A stretch of DNA of 15,469 nt from an uncultured Lachnospiraceae bacterium. GTDB lineage: Bacteria > Bacillota > Clostridia > Lachnospirales > Lachnospiraceae. The notes below the pieces were generated by a model that did not search any database, had not been told where the DNA came from, and was given only the letters and a program-made list of their open reading frames with translations. Position 1 is the first letter of the stretch. Each line of letters starts with the position of its first letter. Position numbers and translations under genes: made by a program. This document shows positions 13,638 to 15,469 of this stretch, piece by piece. The stretch lies in NCBI GenBank assembly GCA_910585255.1, contig CAJUEI010000077.1:1-15469 (forward strand), in the 5' to 3' direction.

Positions 13638-14663
13638 TTATAAATAGGGTAAAAAAACAGAAAAAGCTGCACCCTCTCCAACCTCTGATACCACCATAAT
13701 ATATCCGCCCTGCATGGTAATAATCTCACGGGCTAAATATAAGCCAATCCCGATTCCCTCTATCTCATGCACTTCCTCCTCCCGATAGAACCGCTGAAAT
13801 ATCGTTCCCTGCTTCTCCTTTGCAATCCCTTTTCCGTTATCTTTAATCGTAACTTTGGCATACATCTCCCAGCTTTCCACATCTATCCAAATCTTTCCGT
13901 TATCAGGCGTATATTTTACAGCATTATCTAAAAGATTAAAAAACGCCTCTTTTGTCCACTTTCGATCATGAGCCGTCTTTAACTGTTCTGGACAATTTAC
14001 ACATATCTGAATTCCTTTCTTTTCCGCATTTAAAAAAATTTCTCCCAACGCCTCCGCCAATGTCTCATAGAGCGTCTGCATCTGTTTCTTTAAGGAAATC
14101 ACTCCTGCTTCTAACCGTGAAGTTTTTATCATTGCCTGCATTAAAAAATCCAATTTATCGATCTGTGTTCCGCAGGCGGTCAAAAACTCCTGCTGTCTTT
14201 CTCTCTCCATCGGCTGTTCTAATAGAGTTGCATTTACTATTTTTAGGTTGGCAATCGGCGTCTTTACCTGATGAGAAATATCTGATATAAGTTCCTGCAA
14301 CTCCTTTCGTTCCCTTGCAATACGGATACGGCTTTCCGATAAAACTTCATAGAGCCGCATCAGACGATAACATATCTTATCAAATAATTGATCCTTTTTT
14401 ACAGCAGGAAATTCTTCTATCTCCCCATCTAACATCTGATCCAAAATCCGACAAAACATATCAGAAAATACTACTAATTGACGCCGCAGCCAGACAATTA
14501 ATCCTATTAAAACCAAAAATACCGATCCTACATAACCTATACTTCCACATACCAAAGCCATACTTCCTGTTATTCTATAAACCACTGCCAAAAAAACGAC
14601 CGAAAACAATATCACGACTCCAGATGCTGCTATACAGGACTGATTAACAGAAAACGGTTTCAT
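13638..14663 (-). CDS. Sensor histidine kinase
   Basis: A 341-residue membrane kinase from ATG 14663. Two close membrane segments (about 11-30 and 35-58) leave almost no extracellular part. A short linker comes next, then the HisKA dimerisation helix with the phospho-acceptor H131 in DISHQVKTP, and the HATPase domain. That domain shows the N-box FFNLLDNAVKYTP (241-253), G1 DNGKGI (275-280) and G2 GIGIGL (303-308). The lack of a sensory domain is typical of intramembrane-sensing kinases (BceS-like) that read the state of a partner transporter, which fits the FtsX permease downstream. Its ATG overlaps the response-regulator stop (ATGA), and GGGGGGAAAG lies upstream. A longer in-frame extension to 14795 would overlap the regulator heavily and is rejected. 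Confidence 0.9.
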   Translation of the reverse strand: MKPFSVNQSCIAASGVVILFSVVFLAVVYRITGSMALVCGSIGYVGSVFLVLIGLIVWLRRQLVVFSDMFCRILDQMLDGEIEEFPAVKKDQLFDKICYRLMRLYEVLSESRIRIARERKELQELISDISHQVKTPIANLKIVNATLLEQPMERERQQEFLTACGTQIDKLDFLMQAMIKTSRLEAGVISLKKQMQTLYETLAEALGEIFLNAEKKGIQICVNCPEQLKTAHDRKWTKEAFFNLLDNAVKYTPDNGKIWIDVESWEMYAKVTIKDNGKGIAKEKQGTIFQRFYREEEVHEIEGIGIGLYLAREIITMQGGYIMVVSEVGEGAAFSVFLPYL

Positions 14664-15331
14664 TTCTTTCCCCCCATCCACATATACCCCATACCATAAA
14701 TTGTCTTTATATAAGTTGTATCTATTTTTCCTCGAATTCGGCTGATAGCAGCAGTCAGTGCATGTTCCTCTACAAAATTTCCATCTGCATCCCAAAGTTT
14801 TTCTAATAATACCTGTCTGGTTAAAACAGTCTCTGGATTTTTTGTCAGTATTTTTAATAAGCGATATTCAAAAGAAGTAAATACAATCGGTTCCCCCCTA
14901 AGAGAAGCCGTCATATTAGAGAAATTAATCCATAAGATCCCGTCATCAAAACAATCCCCTCCTGACTGTTTTGTTATTCTAGAAAGCAGTGCGGACACCT
15001 TTTTTTGAAATACCCGAATAGGAAATGGCTTGGTTATATAGTCATCTGCTCCTAAATCAAATCCTTTTAACATATCCCCTTCCCTATCATTCGCTGTTAA
15101 AAAAATAACTGCCGTATCTGGATACCGCTCCTTCTGCTGCTGACAAAAGTCAAACCCATTTCCATCTGGTAAATTGACATCCAAAACAATTAAATCATAT
15201 TCCTGTTTTCTGCAAAATTTCTCTGCATCTGCCTTTGTTATTGCTGCATCTACGATATATCCTGCAGTCGTTAAATTATAACAAAGAGTATGACTAAAAA
15301 GGCAATCATCCTCTACTACTAATATCTTCAT
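14660..15331 (-). CDS. OmpR-family response regulator
   Basis: A 223-residue DNA-binding response regulator. The receiver domain (1-115) has the acidic pair D8/D9, phospho-acceptor D51 in LIVLDVNLPDGNG, T79 and K101 (KPFP). The C-terminal winged helix (about 130-220) ends in the usual SRIRGKID...IKTIYGMGYMW pattern. It would be phosphorylated by the kinase encoded immediately downstream with an ATGA overlap. The target is probably this operon or a linked transporter; palindromes near 13569-13620 are possible sites. The start ATG at 15331 has only a weak ribosome site (GAAAGTGG), and the preceding partial gene ends 25 nt upstream. Confidence 0.92.
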   Translation of the reverse strand: MKILVVEDDCLFSHTLCYNLTTAGYIVDAAITKADAEKFCRKQEYDLIVLDVNLPDGNGFDFCQQQKERYPDTAVIFLTANDREGDMLKGFDLGADDYITKPFPIRVFQKKVSALLSRITKQSGGDCFDDGILWINFSNMTASLRGEPIVFTSFEYRLLKILTKNPETVLTRQVLLEKLWDADGNFVEEHALTAAISRIRGKIDTTYIKTIYGMGYMWMGGKK

Positions 15332-15356
15332 AATCTACCACTTTCATTTTTATCTT

Positions 15357-15469
15357 TTATCCAATTTTTCCAATTGCCCGTTTCAATCCCTTTTTCATAT
15401 CTTTCTTTGTATTGCGTACTACATTTCGTGCATAATCCGTTACAGTTGTAAAATTTAAATCGTCCTGTT
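15357..15469 (-). CDS. C-terminal end of an unidentified gene (partial)
   Basis: The last 36 codons of a frame entering from the right edge end at TAA 15357-15359. The tail is strongly basic (NTKKDMKKGLKRAIGKIG) and looks like an amphipathic helix. It lies 25 nt before the response regulator in the same direction and may be the preceding gene of the operon. The sequence is too short for a family assignment; it does not look like the usual end of an ABC ATPase. Confidence 0.45.
   Translation of the reverse strand, partial: QDDLNFTTVTDYARNVVRNTKKDMKKGLKRAIGKIG

Noticed and set aside
14664..14795. A 44-residue N-terminal extension of the histidine kinase
   Set aside because: It would overlap the response-regulator coding sequence by 133 nt and reads as Cys-rich noise. 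ATG 14663 has a ribosome site and the classic ATGA overlap.

Overview
The window looks like chromosomal DNA from a low-GC, Gram-positive gut anaerobe, most likely a Lachnospiraceae-type Clostridium relative. The grounds are AT-rich intergenic DNA, AGGAGG ribosome binding sites, sigma-A promoters of the TTGACA/TATAAT kind, a lipoprotein box, a BirA-type biotin operator, and a holin-like type I toxin of the kind common in Firmicutes. Genus and species cannot be fixed from the sequence.

Layout. Positions 1-150 hold the 3' part of a structured repeat element, cut by the window start. Positions 277-6246 are read leftward. They hold an oligopeptide/dipeptide ABC importer operon transcribed in the order binding lipoprotein, two permeases, one fused double ATPase, behind a strong promoter at 6218-6246. 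A soluble-type lytic transglycosylase follows it and ends in a good terminator. Positions 6258-7110 are an accessory patch: two 61-bp near-identical direct repeats enclose decayed coding sequence and a type I toxin-antitoxin locus (29-residue hydrophobic toxin on the minus strand, convergent antisense RNA on the plus strand). Positions 7262-8252 carry a YhfC-like membrane protein. A convergent hypothetical membrane protein (8394-9002) follows, with a remnant gene end and a terminator between them. A second, complete copy of the structured element (9219-9470) sits directly beside a BirA-type operator and promoter driving bioY, which ends in its own terminator.

Positions 10219-15469 are again read leftward. 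The gene order in transcription is the tail of an unknown gene, an OmpR-family response regulator, a histidine kinase (ATGA overlap), a 25-codon micro-ORF whose Shine-Dalgarno lies in the loop of an 11-bp hairpin, a large FtsX-type permease overlapping the micro-ORF stop, and a membrane protein of unknown function. This resembles Bce/Vex-like envelope-stress or antimicrobial-peptide modules, but no ABC ATPase gene is visible next to the permease.

The most interesting signals are: (a) the two copies of the structured element, with an identical 27-nt core inside stems that differ by compensatory changes; (b) the hairpin-embedded micro-ORF coupled to the FtsX permease; (c) the toxin-antitoxin locus between long direct repeats. 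I could not match the structured element to any RNA family I know.
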